64,000 nt of DNA from contig NZ_LUAV01000011.1 of assembly GCF_002078505.1 (NCBI RefSeq), positions 1 through 64,000 of the forward strand, in the 5' to 3' direction. Below the pieces are notes generated by a model. The model saw nothing but the letters and a program-made list of their open reading frames with translations. It was not told the origin of the DNA and searched no databases. Origin of the DNA: Ensifer aridi. GTDB lineage: Bacteria > Pseudomonadota > Alphaproteobacteria > Rhizobiales > Rhizobiaceae. Shown one piece after another: positions 16,690-28,811 of the stretch; position 1 is the first letter of the stretch; each line of letters begins with the position of its first letter. The position numbers and the translations under genes are program-made.

Positions 16690-18479
16690 TCGAATTCGTC
16701 GCCGAGAACCTGGCACCGATCATGTTCCTCTCGCTGGTCGTGTTCCTGCTGCTGGGTTATCCCGTTGCCTTCTCGCTGGCCGCCAACGGTCTTCTGTTCT
16801 TCATCATCGGCGTCGAGCTTGCGCCGCTTTCCGATTCGATCAATCTCTCCTGGCCGCTGCTGAATGCCCTGCCGGAGCGGTTCTGGGGGGTGATGTCGAA
16901 CGACACGCTCCTCGCCATCCCCTTCTTCACTTTCATGGGGATCGTGCTCGAACGCTCGGGCATGGCGGAGGACCTCCTCGACACGATTGGCCAGCTCTTC
17001 GGCCCGGTCCGCGGCGGCCTCGCCTATGCCGTGATTTTCGTGGGTGCGCTGCTTGCGGCAACCACCGGGGTCGTCGCTGCCTCGGTCATCGCGATGGGCC
17101 TCATCTCGCTGCCGATCATGCTGCGCTACGGCTATGACCGGCGCATCGCCTCGGGCGTTATTGCCGCTTCCGGCACGCTGGCCCAGATCATCCCGCCGTC
17201 GCTGGTGCTGATCGTGCTCGCCGACCAGCTCGGCCGCTCCGTCGGCGACATGTATGCGGGTGCCCTGATCCCGGGCCTCGTGCTGACGGGACTCTATATG
17301 GGCTACATCCTCCTCATGACCTTCCTGAAGCGCGATTCCATGCCGGCACTGCCGCTCGAAGCGCGCACACTCGGGTCGGGCGTGACGTCGCTCATCATCG
17401 CACTCGCCGTCGCCGCCGGCATCGCCTACGCAGCCCATGTCTATCTTGCGCCGACGCAGGGCGAGAACGCCGACATCCTCGGGGCAACCGTCGGTACCGC
17501 GTTCATCTATGTGGTCGCTCTCATCGACAGGGCCCTAAAGATCAATGCATTGTCGCGCCTGGCACAGCAGGTCATCATTGTCTTGATCCCGCCGCTGGCG
17601 CTGATCTTCCTCGTGCTCGGCACAATCTTCCTCGGCATCGCGACGCCGACGGAAGGCGGGGCGATGGGTGCCGTCGGCGCTCTGATAATGGCGGCGGCCA
17701 AGGGGCGGCTCAACGTGGAGGTCGTGCGCGCTGCGCTCGCCGCGACCACGCGCCTCTCCGCCTTCGTACTGTTCATTCTGATCGGCGCGCGCGTCTTCTC
17801 GCTGACCTTCTACGGCGTCAACGGGCATCTCTGGGTGGAGCACCTGCTGGTCGGATTGCCGGGCGGCGAGATCGGCTTCCTGATCGCCGTCAACGTTCTC
17901 GTCTTCCTGCTGGCGTTCTTCCTCGACTTCTTCGAGCTCGCCTTCATCATCGTGCCGCTGCTCGCACCGGCGGCCGATAAGCTCGGGATCGATCTGATCT
18001 GGTTCGGCGTGCTGCTCGGCATCAACATGCAGACGAGCTTCATGCACCCACCCTTCGGCTTCGCGCTCTTCTACCTGCGCTCCGTCGCTGCTAGGGTGCC
18101 CTACCTCGACAAGGTCACCGGCAAGATGACGCAACCGGTGACGACCGGGCAGATCTATTGGGGCGCCGTACCTTTCGTCGGCATCCAAATCGTGATGGTG
18201 GCGCTCACCATCCTCTTCCCGCAGATGGTGATGCACTACAAAGGCAGCGGCGCGGTGGTCGACCCGTCGACAATCAAGATCGAAGTGCCGGGGTTCGGCC
18301 AGGGCGGCGGCGGGCTCACCCTGCCCGACAATGGCGGCGGGCTCGGTCTGCCCGGTGGCCTGCAACTCCCCGGCGGCAGTCCGCTCGACGGCGGCCAGCA
18401 ACAGCCGGGCCAGCAGAACGCTCCGCAGCAGAACAAGCCGCCAGCGACTGACCTTAGCGCGCCGCCCTCGTTCAACTAA
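16686..18479 (+). CDS. dctM: TRAP transporter large permease (DctM-type) with extended tail
   Basis: 597 residues, clearly longer than ordinary DctM (about 430). Multiple hydrophobic helices with family motifs NDTLLAIPFFTFMGIVLERS, IPPSLVLIVLADQ, ATPTEGGAMGAVGA and DFFELAFIIVPLL. An additional hydrophobic region lies at about 230-300, as in the mannitol/2-oxoacid subgroup. The last 60 residues are an unusual Gly/Pro/Gln-rich hydrophilic tail (FGQGGGGLTLPDNGGGLG, GGQQQPGQQNAPQQNKPP). Starts with GTG overlapping dctQ. The binding protein is on the opposite strand downstream. Confidence 0.9.
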   Translation: MIEFVAENLAPIMFLSLVVFLLLGYPVAFSLAANGLLFFIIGVELAPLSDSINLSWPLLNALPERFWGVMSNDTLLAIPFFTFMGIVLERSGMAEDLLDTIGQLFGPVRGGLAYAVIFVGALLAATTGVVAASVIAMGLISLPIMLRYGYDRRIASGVIAASGTLAQIIPPSLVLIVLADQLGRSVGDMYAGALIPGLVLTGLYMGYILLMTFLKRDSMPALPLEARTLGSGVTSLIIALAVAAGIAYAAHVYLAPTQGENADILGATVGTAFIYVVALIDRALKINALSRLAQQVIIVLIPPLALIFLVLGTIFLGIATPTEGGAMGAVGALIMAAAKGRLNVEVVRAALAATTRLSAFVLFILIGARVFSLTFYGVNGHLWVEHLLVGLPGGEIGFLIAVNVLVFLLAFFLDFFELAFIIVPLLAPAADKLGIDLIWFGVLLGINMQTSFMHPPFGFALFYLRSVAARVPYLDKVTGKMTQPVTTGQIYWGAVPFVGIQIVMVALTILFPQMVMHYKGSGAVVDPSTIKIEVPGFGQGGGGLTLPDNGGGLGLPGGLQLPGGSPLDGGQQQPGQQNAPQQNKPPATDLSAPPSFN

Positions 18480-18583
18480 TGCATGTCGCCCAAAAGTGTG
18501 CAGCGGTTTTGGAACAACGACATGCACAAAAACAAGGATCTAAAGCGCGTCGCGTGAGCTCGACCGAACGCGATGCACTTTAG
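18480..18583. repeat. Full-length RIME1-type element
   Basis: 104 bp beginning directly after the dctM stop. The left palindrome spans 18480-18526 (TGCATGTCG...CGACATGCA, inner CCAAAA/TTTTGG) and the right palindrome spans 18542-18581 (AAAGCGCGTCGCG...CGCGATGCACTTT). This is the best copy in the window and the reference for those at 10135, 13446, 36192 and 61848. Confidence 0.85.
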
Positions 18584-18703
18584 GTGAGTGCGGAGAGTGC
18601 GGCCGGCCTCCGGCCGCATGTCGCTCCTCAATCGGCGCGGCGATGGCTGGAGCGGAGAGGTTTTTCACACTATGGCCCCTCCTCCGCCTGCCGTCCTTAA
18701 CGA

Positions 18704-18738
18704 GTAAAAAGAAAACCCCGGAGCGGCGCTCCGGGGTT
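18704..18738 (-). terminator. Rho-independent terminator of the TRAP binding-protein gene
   Basis: A 10-bp perfect stem (CCCCGGAGCG at 18716-18725 with CGCTCCGGGG at 18727-18736). On the minus strand it is followed by TTTTCTTTTT (18715-18706), 20 bases past the stop codon. Confidence 0.9.
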
Positions 18739-18756
18739 CTTCATTGCAACCGCAGC

Positions 18757-19872
<1,116 letters not shown>

Positions 19873-20154
19873 CTATTTCCCGCCATGACGGTCCAGCGCA
19901 GCTTGTCAGCGCTACCGCCCATTGCACCTGTCCCCGCCCGCCGCGGGCGCCGGAAGGTCTCTCTTTTCTCTTGTTCTTGCCGGCCGCGCAAGGTCATGAA
20001 GGCGCCTGCGAAGAGGACGGCATCCCTGCACCATACATAATCACCAATGCATGTCCAGCGGCCGTTTTCCGGCATCCTCTTCGACTTTTGTCTGAGTAGC
20101 CGGAAGGAGCCCGAACTTGCCCAAAATCGAGGCAAATCAAAGGATTCCGCCGGT

Positions 20155-21183
20155 TCAGCGCTCGGCGGACTTGGCCCAGAGGTTGATATCGGCCTCGCGC
20201 GCATAAAGATCGATTTCGGCCAGTTCCTCGGCCGTGAAGGTGTCGTTCTCCAGCGCCTTGACACAGTCGACGATCTGCTCGGAGCGGCTGGCGCCGATCA
20301 GTGCAGAGGTGATACGCCCACCGCGCAGCACCCAGGCAAGCGCCATCTGCGCGAGCGTTTGGCCGCGCCGTTCCGCGACAACATGCAACCTGCGGATGTT
20401 ATCGACGATCTCCGGGCGGATGAAATCCTTCTTGAGGAAGTGGTTCAACGCGGCCCGGCTGTCCTGAGGAATGCCGCCAAGGTACTTTGCCGTCAGCATG
20501 CCCTGCGCAAGCGGCGAGAAGACGATCGATCCAATGCCGAGATCTTCGAGCGTGTCGACGAGACCGTCCTCCTCGATCCAGCGGTTGAGCATGGAATAGC
20601 TCGGCTGATGGATGAGGCACGGCGTGCCGAGGTCCTTGAGGATTGCCGCCGCCTCGCGAGTGCGCTGCGAATTGTAAGAGGATATCCCGACATAGAGCGC
20701 GCGGCCCGAGCGCACGATGTAGTCGAGAGCGCCGCAGGTCTCCTCGAGCGGCGTGTCCGGATCGAAGCGGTGGGAATAGAAGATATCGACATAGTCGAGC
20801 CCCATGCGCTTCAGGCTCTGGTCGCAGGAGGCGATGAGGTATTTGCGGCTGCCCCATTCGCCATAGGGGCCCGGCCACATGTCATAGCCGGCCTTCGACG
20901 AGATGATCAGCTCGTCGCGCAGGCCTGCAAAGTCCGTGCGCAGTATCTCGCCGAAGGCGATTTCGGCCGAACCGGGCGGCGGACCATAGTTATTGGCCAG
21001 ATCGAAATGGGTGATGCCGAGGTCGAAAGCCGTGCGGCACATGGCCACCTTACGCTCATGCGGCGTATCGCCTCCGAAATTGTGCCAGAGCCCGAGCGAG
21101 ATCGCCGGCAGCTTCAAACCGCTCCTGCCGCAGCGGTTGTATTTCATTTTCTCGTATCGGTTTTCCGCCGGTTGCCAGGCCAT
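20155..21183 (-). CDS. Aldo/keto reductase, YghZ / L-glyceraldehyde 3-phosphate reductase type
   Basis: 342 residues, an NADPH-dependent TIM-barrel reductase. Catalytic residues are visible: Asp in THFDLANNYGPPPGSAE, the tetrad tyrosine in NNYG, Lys in LIISSKAGYDMWPGPYG and His in YVDIFYSHRFDPDTP. The segment GPYGEWGSRKYLIASCDQSL marks the YghZ subgroup. As first member of the left end of the sugar cluster it probably reduces an aldehyde arising from sugar breakdown. A GAGGAA lies before the ATG at 21183. A strong palindrome separates it from the next gene upstream. Confidence 0.88.
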   Translation of the reverse strand: MAWQPAENRYEKMKYNRCGRSGLKLPAISLGLWHNFGGDTPHERKVAMCRTAFDLGITHFDLANNYGPPPGSAEIAFGEILRTDFAGLRDELIISSKAGYDMWPGPYGEWGSRKYLIASCDQSLKRMGLDYVDIFYSHRFDPDTPLEETCGALDYIVRSGRALYVGISSYNSQRTREAAAILKDLGTPCLIHQPSYSMLNRWIEEDGLVDTLEDLGIGSIVFSPLAQGMLTAKYLGGIPQDSRAALNHFLKKDFIRPEIVDNIRRLHVVAERRGQTLAQMALAWVLRGGRITSALIGASRSEQIVDCVKALENDTFTAEELAEIDLYAREADINLWAKSAER

Positions 21184-21228
21184 GGTCAGATTCCTCGTTT
21201 CGGATGGGTGCTTTGAATACCCCTCCCC

Positions 21229-21263
21229 AACCTCTCCCCACAAGGCCCTTGTGGGGAGAGGTT
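21229..21263. repeat. Perfect palindrome of the CTCCCCACAAGG family
   Basis: Arms AACCTCTCCCCACAAG (21229-21244) and CTTGTGGGGAGAGGTT (21248-21263) with a 3-base loop, in the gap between two minus-strand genes. The core resembles the ends of the element inside cobN at 52511-52711. It could also attenuate transcription into the aldo/keto reductase. Confidence 0.75.
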
Positions 21264-21270
21264 TTGTCCC

Positions 21271-22404
<1,134 letters not shown>

Positions 22405-22419
22405 GGAAGTATCCGTCAC

Positions 22420-23181
22420 TCAGTAGGATTGGATGGAAGCCAGCGAGCGCTTGGCGAAACGCCGGAAATCGCTCGGATTGTCATGCTCGGCAATGAAATA
22501 TTTCGCCGAAGTCGAGGCAAGCGCGCCGATAAGTCGCTTCCAGTCGAGCGTCCCTTCACCCACGTCCGCCCAGCCGTCCTCGTCCGTCTTTTCGCCCTTG
22601 GGCGCGATGTCCTTGACGTGGACGGCGGTGATGCGGTCCGCATATTTCGAGATCCAGGCAAAGGGATCGGCGCCGCCGCGGACGATCCAGGCGATATCGG
22701 CCTCCCAGGAAAGATCCGGGCCGCCGGCGAAGATATGATCGAGCGGCACCGAGCCGTCGGCGAGCGCATGGAACTCGAAGTCATGATTGTGCCAGCCGAA
22801 GTCGAGCCCGGCGTCGCGGAACGGCTTGCCCGCCGCCTGCAACCGCGCGCCGAAGGCCCGCCAGCCGGCCGCATCGTTCGGGCGCTCGTCGGGCATCAGG
22901 TAAGGGCAGTAGATCGCGCGAATTCCGAGCGCGTTGGCGATCTGCAGCACACGCACCGGATCCTTTTCCAGCATGTCGAGGCCAAAATGGGCGGTCGGCA
23001 TGGAGAGGCCGTTGCGATCGAGGCCCGCCTTGAACTCGGCGATCTCCGTATCCGTAAGCGCCGCATAGAGGGCGCCATATCCCTCGACCTGCGTGTAACC
23101 CGCAGAACCGAGGGCGGAGAGGACTTCGGCGAGCGGCGGGAAATTGCGGGCGCTGTAAAGTTGGAAGCTGACGTCTTTCAT
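22420..23181 (-). CDS. Sugar phosphate isomerase/epimerase family protein
   Basis: 253 residues, a xylose-isomerase-like TIM barrel. Metal-site residues are suggested by His in MPTAHFGLDM, Glu/Asp in the WEADIAWI segment, His in FGWHNHDFEFH and His in ITAVHVKDIAPKG, with the final Glu in YFIAEHDNP. These proteins interconvert keto- and aldo-sugars or their oxidised derivatives. Gene order with the Gfo/Idh oxidoreductase is a common catabolic pairing. The good SD (AGGAGAAT) supports this start. Confidence 0.88.
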   Translation of the reverse strand: MKDVSFQLYSARNFPPLAEVLSALGSAGYTQVEGYGALYAALTDTEIAEFKAGLDRNGLSMPTAHFGLDMLEKDPVRVLQIANALGIRAIYCPYLMPDERPNDAAGWRAFGARLQAAGKPFRDAGLDFGWHNHDFEFHALADGSVPLDHIFAGGPDLSWEADIAWIVRGGADPFAWISKYADRITAVHVKDIAPKGEKTDEDGWADVGEGTLDWKRLIGALASTSAKYFIAEHDNPSDFRRFAKRSLASIQSY

Positions 23182-23313
23182 CGAAATTCTCCTCGTGGAA
23201 TTCGTGGGAACAGACTGGTGAGGCGGAAGCGATGGGGCCTCGTATCGTGATTTACTGGATGGGATCGGCCAGTGGGGAACCGCGCACTCGAACGGCAGGG
23301 TGTGTCATATCGC

Positions 23314-25794
23314 TCATCCCCTCCCTTGAGAGGATTCGAGATCGTAGGCGCTGAAGCGCGGCATCGCGTCGCCTTCGAGAGGCACCTTCGGCGTGAAGCG
23401 GATGGTCTTCGTTTCGCCGGCGGTCAAATCGAAGGCGTTGTCGGAATAACGGCCCTCGACATCCGCTTCGACCATCACATGCAGTGCGAGGGCGGTTGCG
23501 GCCACGGCAACGTCGAAGCCCCCGTCCGGCCGCGGCGCCGCCTCGACCGTGAGGCCGGAGGGCAGGAGATCAAGGGCCTTGTATGTGCCATGGACATAAT
23601 GCCCCTCGCCGCGCATGCCGTTCGATGCCTCGAAAGACCAGAAAAGCAGCGCGCCCGCCGGTATGTCCGTAGCAGCGATCGTGACGAGTGTGGCAGCACG
23701 ATCGGGAGAGCACGACCCCGCCGCAGCGATCAGCGGCTGCCGCTCGCCGTCGAGCGAGACGAGGAAAGTCTGCAGTTCTACCATCACCGGCTCAGCCGTG
23801 TCGTTCACCATCGAGAAGGCAATCTCCCGTCCGTCCGCGGACGGAATGGCCGCGACGGCGACCGGCTGGAAGAAGCGGCGGGCCATGTAGTGCATGGCCT
23901 TCCAGTGGCCGCCATAGTCGAGGCTGGACCAGGAGGCGACCGGCCAGGTGTCGTTGAGCTGCCAATAAAGCGTGCCCATGCAATGGGGTTTCAGCGACCG
24001 CCAATGGTCGACGGCGGTGCGGATCGCGAGGCCCTGCTGGACCTGGCTCAGATAGACGAAGCTCGGGAAGTCCTTCGGAAAGCGGAAGTAGCGGAACATC
24101 GTCCCGGCGATCCGCTCGTTGCCGCCGGCATTCTTCTGGTGCGCCTCCATCACCGGCGACGCGATGTTCAAGTCGCGCGCTTCGGCGAACTGGCGGATCA
24201 CCGGCATCGAGGTATAGGACTGGAAACCGAATTCCGAGCAGAAGCGCGGCCGTACGGTGCGGTAATTGTCGAAGGACTTGTTCTCGTGCCAGACGGACCA
24301 ATAGTGCATGTCGCCGGCGCCGTCGACATGCCAGGCATCGCCGAAGTTGAGATAGCCGACCGAGGGGCTGGACGGCCACCAGATCGCTTCCGGGCAGGCC
24401 GCCTTCATCGCCGCCTCCACCGTTCGGTTCAAGCGATCATAGGAGACGAGATAGCGGTCGCGGTCCTTGCGGCTTTCGTCGAACCAGTTGAGCGCACCGA
24501 CAAGTTCGTTGTCGCCGCACCAGAGCGCGATCGAGGGATGAGAGGAGAGCCGCTTGACCTGGTAAACTACCTCGGCGGAGACATTCTCGAGGAAGTCCGG
24601 CGTCGAGGGATAGAGATTGCAGGCGAGCATGAAGTCCTGCCAGACGAGCAGGCCGAGCCGGTCGCAGAGATCATAGAACCAGTCCGGCTCGTAGAAGCCG
24701 CCGCCCCAGACTCGGATCATGTTCATATTGGCATCGACCGCCGAGCGAAGCAGATCCTCGACCGCCTCCGTCGTGACGCGTGACATCAGGGCGTCCGCGG
24801 GTATCCAGTTCGCTCCGCGGCAGAAGATGTCGCGCCCGTTGACCCGGAAAGCGAAGCGGCTGCCCGCCTCGTCCTTGTCGGTGAGAAGTTCGATCGTGCG
24901 GAAGCCGATCTGCCGCGTCACGCTGTCTTCGAGCGTTTCTACCTTGAGGATCGAAAGAGCCTGCGCGCCGCTGCCCGCCGGCCACCAGCGCCTGGGTTGC
25001 TCGACGGTGAAGACGTGGGTGATGCGCGTTTCGCCGACGCCGACTGCGCAATCCAGCCGCTCCCGCTGGCCGTCGAGATCGAAATGGATGGGCACGATGC
25101 CCGGTTCGCGGGCAAAGAGCGTGACGGTGACCTGAAGGTCGACCGAACCATCCGCCAGCCAGAGCTGACGCGTGGTGACATGCTCGATGCGCGCCGTCTC
25201 CAATCGGCAGAGCGCGAGCGAGCCGTAGACGCCGAGCGGCGCTATGGCGATGTTCCAGTCCCAGCCGAAGTGGCATTGCGGCTTGCGCAGCATGTTGCCA
25301 TTGGAGATCGGCGAATTGCCCTCGTGGTAAGGCACGTAAAAGGGTTGCGCCGCCTGCCGCCGAGCCCCTTCGGCGATCGCCGAATGAAGCACGATGCGGA
25401 TGCGGTTCTCCCCTGCGACAAGTGCCTCCGATACATCCGGACGATGACGGCGGAAGCAATTGTCGGCCTTAAGCACCAGCCGGTCGTTGACGAGCGCGGA
25501 AGCGATCGTATCGATGCTCTCGAAATCGAGATACCAATGCCCTTCCAGATCGCCTCGATCGATGGCGACGGTGCGCTCGAGCACCCACTCCTTATGCGCC
25601 ACCCATTGGACGTCCGCCTCGTTCCTCCCGTGATAGGGATCGGCAATGATGCCGGCACGCTGAAGCGCGCTGTGCACATCGCCCGGCAGCGCGATGGTCG
25701 AGGCGTGGCTATTGTCGGCCGAGGCGAGCAGCCAGTCGCCGGAAAGGTCGATGCGGATGGCGTCGCTGTTCAAGGTTTCGGCAGGCATTTCCAT
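23314..25794 (-). CDS. Glycoside hydrolase family 2, probable beta-mannosidase
   Basis: 826 residues, the size of GH2 beta-mannosidases. An N-terminal sugar-binding-like domain (about 10-170) has DLSGDWLLASA and HFGWDWNIAIAPLGVYG; a central barrel follows with acid/base Glu in ALWCGDNELVGALNW and nucleophile Glu in RPRFCSEFGFQSY. The ending YWQLNDTWPVASWSSLDYGG is typical of mannosidases. No signal peptide, so it cleaves imported mannosides or related oligosaccharides in the cytoplasm. The frame extends 43 codons further upstream without a ribosome site; ATGs at 25794 and 25788 are both possible. Confidence 0.88.
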   Translation of the reverse strand: MEMPAETLNSDAIRIDLSGDWLLASADNSHASTIALPGDVHSALQRAGIIADPYHGRNEADVQWVAHKEWVLERTVAIDRGDLEGHWYLDFESIDTIASALVNDRLVLKADNCFRRHRPDVSEALVAGENRIRIVLHSAIAEGARRQAAQPFYVPYHEGNSPISNGNMLRKPQCHFGWDWNIAIAPLGVYGSLALCRLETARIEHVTTRQLWLADGSVDLQVTVTLFAREPGIVPIHFDLDGQRERLDCAVGVGETRITHVFTVEQPRRWWPAGSGAQALSILKVETLEDSVTRQIGFRTIELLTDKDEAGSRFAFRVNGRDIFCRGANWIPADALMSRVTTEAVEDLLRSAVDANMNMIRVWGGGFYEPDWFYDLCDRLGLLVWQDFMLACNLYPSTPDFLENVSAEVVYQVKRLSSHPSIALWCGDNELVGALNWFDESRKDRDRYLVSYDRLNRTVEAAMKAACPEAIWWPSSPSVGYLNFGDAWHVDGAGDMHYWSVWHENKSFDNYRTVRPRFCSEFGFQSYTSMPVIRQFAEARDLNIASPVMEAHQKNAGGNERIAGTMFRYFRFPKDFPSFVYLSQVQQGLAIRTAVDHWRSLKPHCMGTLYWQLNDTWPVASWSSLDYGGHWKAMHYMARRFFQPVAVAAIPSADGREIAFSMVNDTAEPVMVELQTFLVSLDGERQPLIAAAGSCSPDRAATLVTIAATDIPAGALLFWSFEASNGMRGEGHYVHGTYKALDLLPSGLTVEAAPRPDGGFDVAVAATALALHVMVEADVEGRYSDNAFDLTAGETKTIRFTPKVPLEGDAMPRFSAYDLESSQGRG

Positions 25795-25879
25795 AGTCCG
25801 ATCACACCCCGGCGTTCCCGGCCGGCACCATTTCATCGATGCAAACCGCAGCGTCGCCCCGGCTCGCGCTCCGCAATCG

Positions 25880-26962
25880 TCAAAGACGCTTTTCGCTGTC
25901 GGCGTCGAAGATCGAAGCGACACCCATGTCGAAGGAGAGGCGCACGGTGCTTCCCGGCGGATAGCGGCGCTGGCCGGCGAGCCGCACCGACATCGATTGG
26001 CCGGCGAGCGTCAGCCAGAGCAAGTTATCGGCGCCCATCGGCTCTTCGATGTCCACCATCGCCTGGTGGGCGTCACCTGCCCCGGGCTCGTCGACCTTCA
26101 CGTGCTCCGGCCGCACGCCGAGCACCACCTTCTGTCCCGGCTGGAGCTTTGTGCGCGCGGGGTAGGCGCTGACGTCGAAGGCGACGCCATCGACGCGGAC
26201 GAAGTTGCGCCCTTCCCTCGCCTCCACCTCGCCGCGGAAGAAGTTCATCGATGGCGAGCCGATGAAGCCGGCGACGAAAAGGTTCTCCGGCGCGTTGTAG
26301 ATCGTCATCGGATCGGCAAGCTGCTGGATGACGCCGCTCTTCATCACCGCGATGCGATCGGCGAGCGTCAGCGCCTCGATCTGGTCGTGGGTGACGTAGA
26401 TCATCGTGTTCTTCAGCGATTGGTGCAGCCGCTTGATCTCGACGCGCAGTTCCGAGCGCAGCTTGGCATCGAGGTTCGACAGCGGCTCGTCGAACAGGAA
26501 AACGTCGACGTCGCGCACCAGCGCGCGGCCGATCGCCACGCGCTGGCGCTGCCCGCCGGAGAGCTCCGAAGGCTTGCGCTTGAGCAAAGGTTGAATCTGC
26601 AGGATTTCCGCCGCGCGCTTGACCCGCTTGTCGATTTCGGCCTGCGGCACCTTGGCGACCTGCAAGCCGAAGGAGAGATTCCTCTCGACCGTCATCTGCG
26701 GATAGAGCGCGTAGGACTGAAACACCATGCCGATGCCGCGGTCCTTCGGCTCCTCCCAGGTGACATTGCGATCGTGAATGAAGATCTGCCCGTCGGAAAC
26801 GTCCAGCAGGCCGGCGATACAATTGAGCAGCGTGGATTTGCCACATCCCGACGATCCGAGAAGCACCAGGAACTCGCCGTGATCGATATCGAGGTTGAGC
26901 TTGTCGAGCACAGTGACGGCGCCGAAATTCAGCGACAGATCCCTGACAGATACACTGGTCAT
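25880..26962 (-). CDS. Sugar ABC transporter ATP-binding protein (UgpC/MalK type)
   Basis: 360 residues. Walker A GSSGCGKSTLLNCIAG near residue 39, signature LSGGQRQRVAIGRALVRD, Walker B VFLFDEPLSNLD and switch His in YVTHDQIEALTLADR are intact. The C-terminal OB-type regulatory domain (about 240-360) is that of sugar importers in the MsmK/UgpC family. It energises the importer encoded just upstream and is spaced 6 bp from the permease gene. Confidence 0.93.
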   Translation of the reverse strand: MTSVSVRDLSLNFGAVTVLDKLNLDIDHGEFLVLLGSSGCGKSTLLNCIAGLLDVSDGQIFIHDRNVTWEEPKDRGIGMVFQSYALYPQMTVERNLSFGLQVAKVPQAEIDKRVKRAAEILQIQPLLKRKPSELSGGQRQRVAIGRALVRDVDVFLFDEPLSNLDAKLRSELRVEIKRLHQSLKNTMIYVTHDQIEALTLADRIAVMKSGVIQQLADPMTIYNAPENLFVAGFIGSPSMNFFRGEVEAREGRNFVRVDGVAFDVSAYPARTKLQPGQKVVLGVRPEHVKVDEPGAGDAHQAMVDIEEPMGADNLLWLTLAGQSMSVRLAGQRRYPPGSTVRLSFDMGVASIFDADSEKRL

Positions 26963-26968
26963 CCTTGC

Positions 26969-27910
26969 TTATCCTTTCACTGCGCCGGCCGCGATGCCGC
27001 GCACGAACAGCCGGCCCGAGACGAAGTAGACCGTCAGCGGCACAAGCCCGGTGAGGATCGTCGCCGCCATGTTGACGTTATATTCCTTCACGCCCTGGAC
27101 CGAATTGACGATGTTGTTGAGCTGAACGGTCATCGGGTAGTATTCCGGCCGGGTGAAGACCACGCCGAACAGGAAGTCGTTCCAGATGCCGGTGACCTGC
27201 AGGATCATAGCGACCACGAAGATCGGCAGCGACATCGGCAGCATGATCCTGAAATAGATCGTCCAGAACCCGGCACCGTCGACGCGGGCCGCCTTGAACA
27301 ACTCCTCCGGCAGCCCCGCGAAATAGTTGCGGAAAAGCAGAGTCAGGATCGGCATGCCGAAGATCGTGTGCACGATGACAAGGCCGGTCAGAGTGCCGTA
27401 GACGCCCATTTCCCTGAGCACGATCACGATCGGGTAGATCATCACCTGATAAGGAATGAAGGCACCGACGATCAGGATGGTGAAGAAGAGGTCCGCCCCC
27501 TTGAAGCGCCAGTTGGCGAGCGCATAGCCGTTCACCGAAGCGACTGCGATCGAGATAATCACCGACGGCACGGTGATGCGTACCGAATTCCAGAAGCCGC
27601 GCGACAGCCCGTCGCAATTGAGCCCGGTGCAGGCCTCGGCCCAGGCTTTCACCCAGGGCTCGAAGGTGATTTCGAGCGGCGGCGCGAAGATATTGCCGAC
27701 GCGAATCTCCGGCATGCCCTTGAGCGACGTGACGATCATCACGTAGAGCGGCAGCAGGTAATAGAGGGAGACGACGATCAGCGTGCCATAGACGATGATG
27801 TTGCGGCGCGAGAGCCTCCTGCGGGGCTTGGCTCCCCGCGGCCCGGCCTTGAGCCTATCGGAAGCCGCATCGTAGGCCGTAACCATGCCGTTGCTTGCAA
27901 TGTCATCCAC
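26969..27910 (-). CDS. Sugar ABC transporter permease (MalG type)
   Basis: 313 residues, six predicted transmembrane helices starting near residue 40 after a basic N-terminal region (RRRLSRRNIIVYG). The permease EAA-like loop is PEELFKAARVDGAGFWTIYF. The start is GTG at 27910, supported by GGAGGAGG 7 bases upstream, and it overlaps the preceding permease by 8 bases. Confidence 0.92.
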   Translation of the reverse strand: MDDIASNGMVTAYDAASDRLKAGPRGAKPRRRLSRRNIIVYGTLIVVSLYYLLPLYVMIVTSLKGMPEIRVGNIFAPPLEITFEPWVKAWAEACTGLNCDGLSRGFWNSVRITVPSVIISIAVASVNGYALANWRFKGADLFFTILIVGAFIPYQVMIYPIVIVLREMGVYGTLTGLVIVHTIFGMPILTLLFRNYFAGLPEELFKAARVDGAGFWTIYFRIMLPMSLPIFVVAMILQVTGIWNDFLFGVVFTRPEYYPMTVQLNNIVNSVQGVKEYNVNMAATILTGLVPLTVYFVSGRLFVRGIAAGAVKG

Positions 27911-28811
27911 GCTTGCGACCTCCTCCGAATTCCAGATATGCCCACGGCACGATGATTATGGCGACGGTCACGAGCATCATGGTGGAGGCGGCGAAGCCCT
28001 GACCCAGGTTCTGGGCGAGGAACATGTAGTCGTAGACGTATTTGGCCGGCACTTCCGATGCGATTCCCGGCCCACCGCTCGTCTGCGCAACGACGAGGTC
28101 GTAAACCTTGACGATGCCGCTCGCGATGATCACCAGCGTCGTAATGAAGACGCCGCGCATCATCGGAATGATGATCAGCATATAGGTCTTCCACATCGGG
28201 ATGCCGTCGACTCGCGCGGCTTTCCAGATATCCTCGTCTATGCCGCGCAGACCAGCGAGCATCAGGCACATGACGAGGCCGGTGCCCTGCCAGAGCGCGG
28301 CAATCAGAATGCCGTAGATGACAATGTCCGAATTGTAGAGTGGATCGAAGGCGAAGCTCGTCCAACCGAGAGACCGCACGATCGACTGGATGCCGTACTG
28401 CGGATTGAGCAGCCATTGCCAGACCAGCCCCGTGACGATGAAGGACAGGGCGAACGGGTAGAGCATGATCGTGCGGAACGTGTTCTCGAAACGGATCTTC
28501 TGATCCATCAGCGCAGCGAGCACGAAGCCGATCACGAGGCTGAAGACCAGCGAGAAGAAACCGTATACCGCCAGGTTCTGGATCGAGATCAGCCACCGCG
28601 GTGCCGCCCAGAGCCGCTCATATTGATCGAGACCGACGAAGGCGAGCCGGGGCAAAAGCTTGGAATTGGTAAAGGAATAGACGACCGTCCAAGCCGTGCC
28701 GCCGACGAAGATGACCACGGCTGTCAGTATCATCGGAATAGAGGCGATCTTCGCATTCAGGTTTCGCAGCCACTGGTTCGGGCGAACCGAGCCGCGTGTT
28801 TGACCTGTCAT
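27903..28811 (-). CDS. Sugar ABC transporter permease (MalF type)
   Basis: 302 residues with six transmembrane helices; the EAA loop reads DEDIWKAARVDGIPMWKTY. It forms the inner-membrane channel with the downstream permease. The ATG at 28811 is preceded by GGAGGAGGAAAC; the frame runs 45 codons upstream only by chance. A hairpin separates it from the binding-protein gene. Confidence 0.92.
   Translation of the reverse strand: MTGQTRGSVRPNQWLRNLNAKIASIPMILTAVVIFVGGTAWTVVYSFTNSKLLPRLAFVGLDQYERLWAAPRWLISIQNLAVYGFFSLVFSLVIGFVLAALMDQKIRFENTFRTIMLYPFALSFIVTGLVWQWLLNPQYGIQSIVRSLGWTSFAFDPLYNSDIVIYGILIAALWQGTGLVMCLMLAGLRGIDEDIWKAARVDGIPMWKTYMLIIIPMMRGVFITTLVIIASGIVKVYDLVVAQTSGGPGIASEVPAKYVYDYMFLAQNLGQGFAASTMMLVTVAIIIVPWAYLEFGGGRKRG

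Noticed and set aside
18290..18480. Short tandem repeats at the end of dctM considered as a CRISPR or minisatellite
   Set aside because: Irregular Gly/Gln/Pro codon repeats in an open frame with no spacer structure; coding low complexity explains them.
21229..21263. Simple rho-independent terminator
   Set aside because: The stem is strong but the minus-strand side lacks a T tract and the sequence matches a dispersed repeat family, so I list it as a repeat; some attenuation is still possible.
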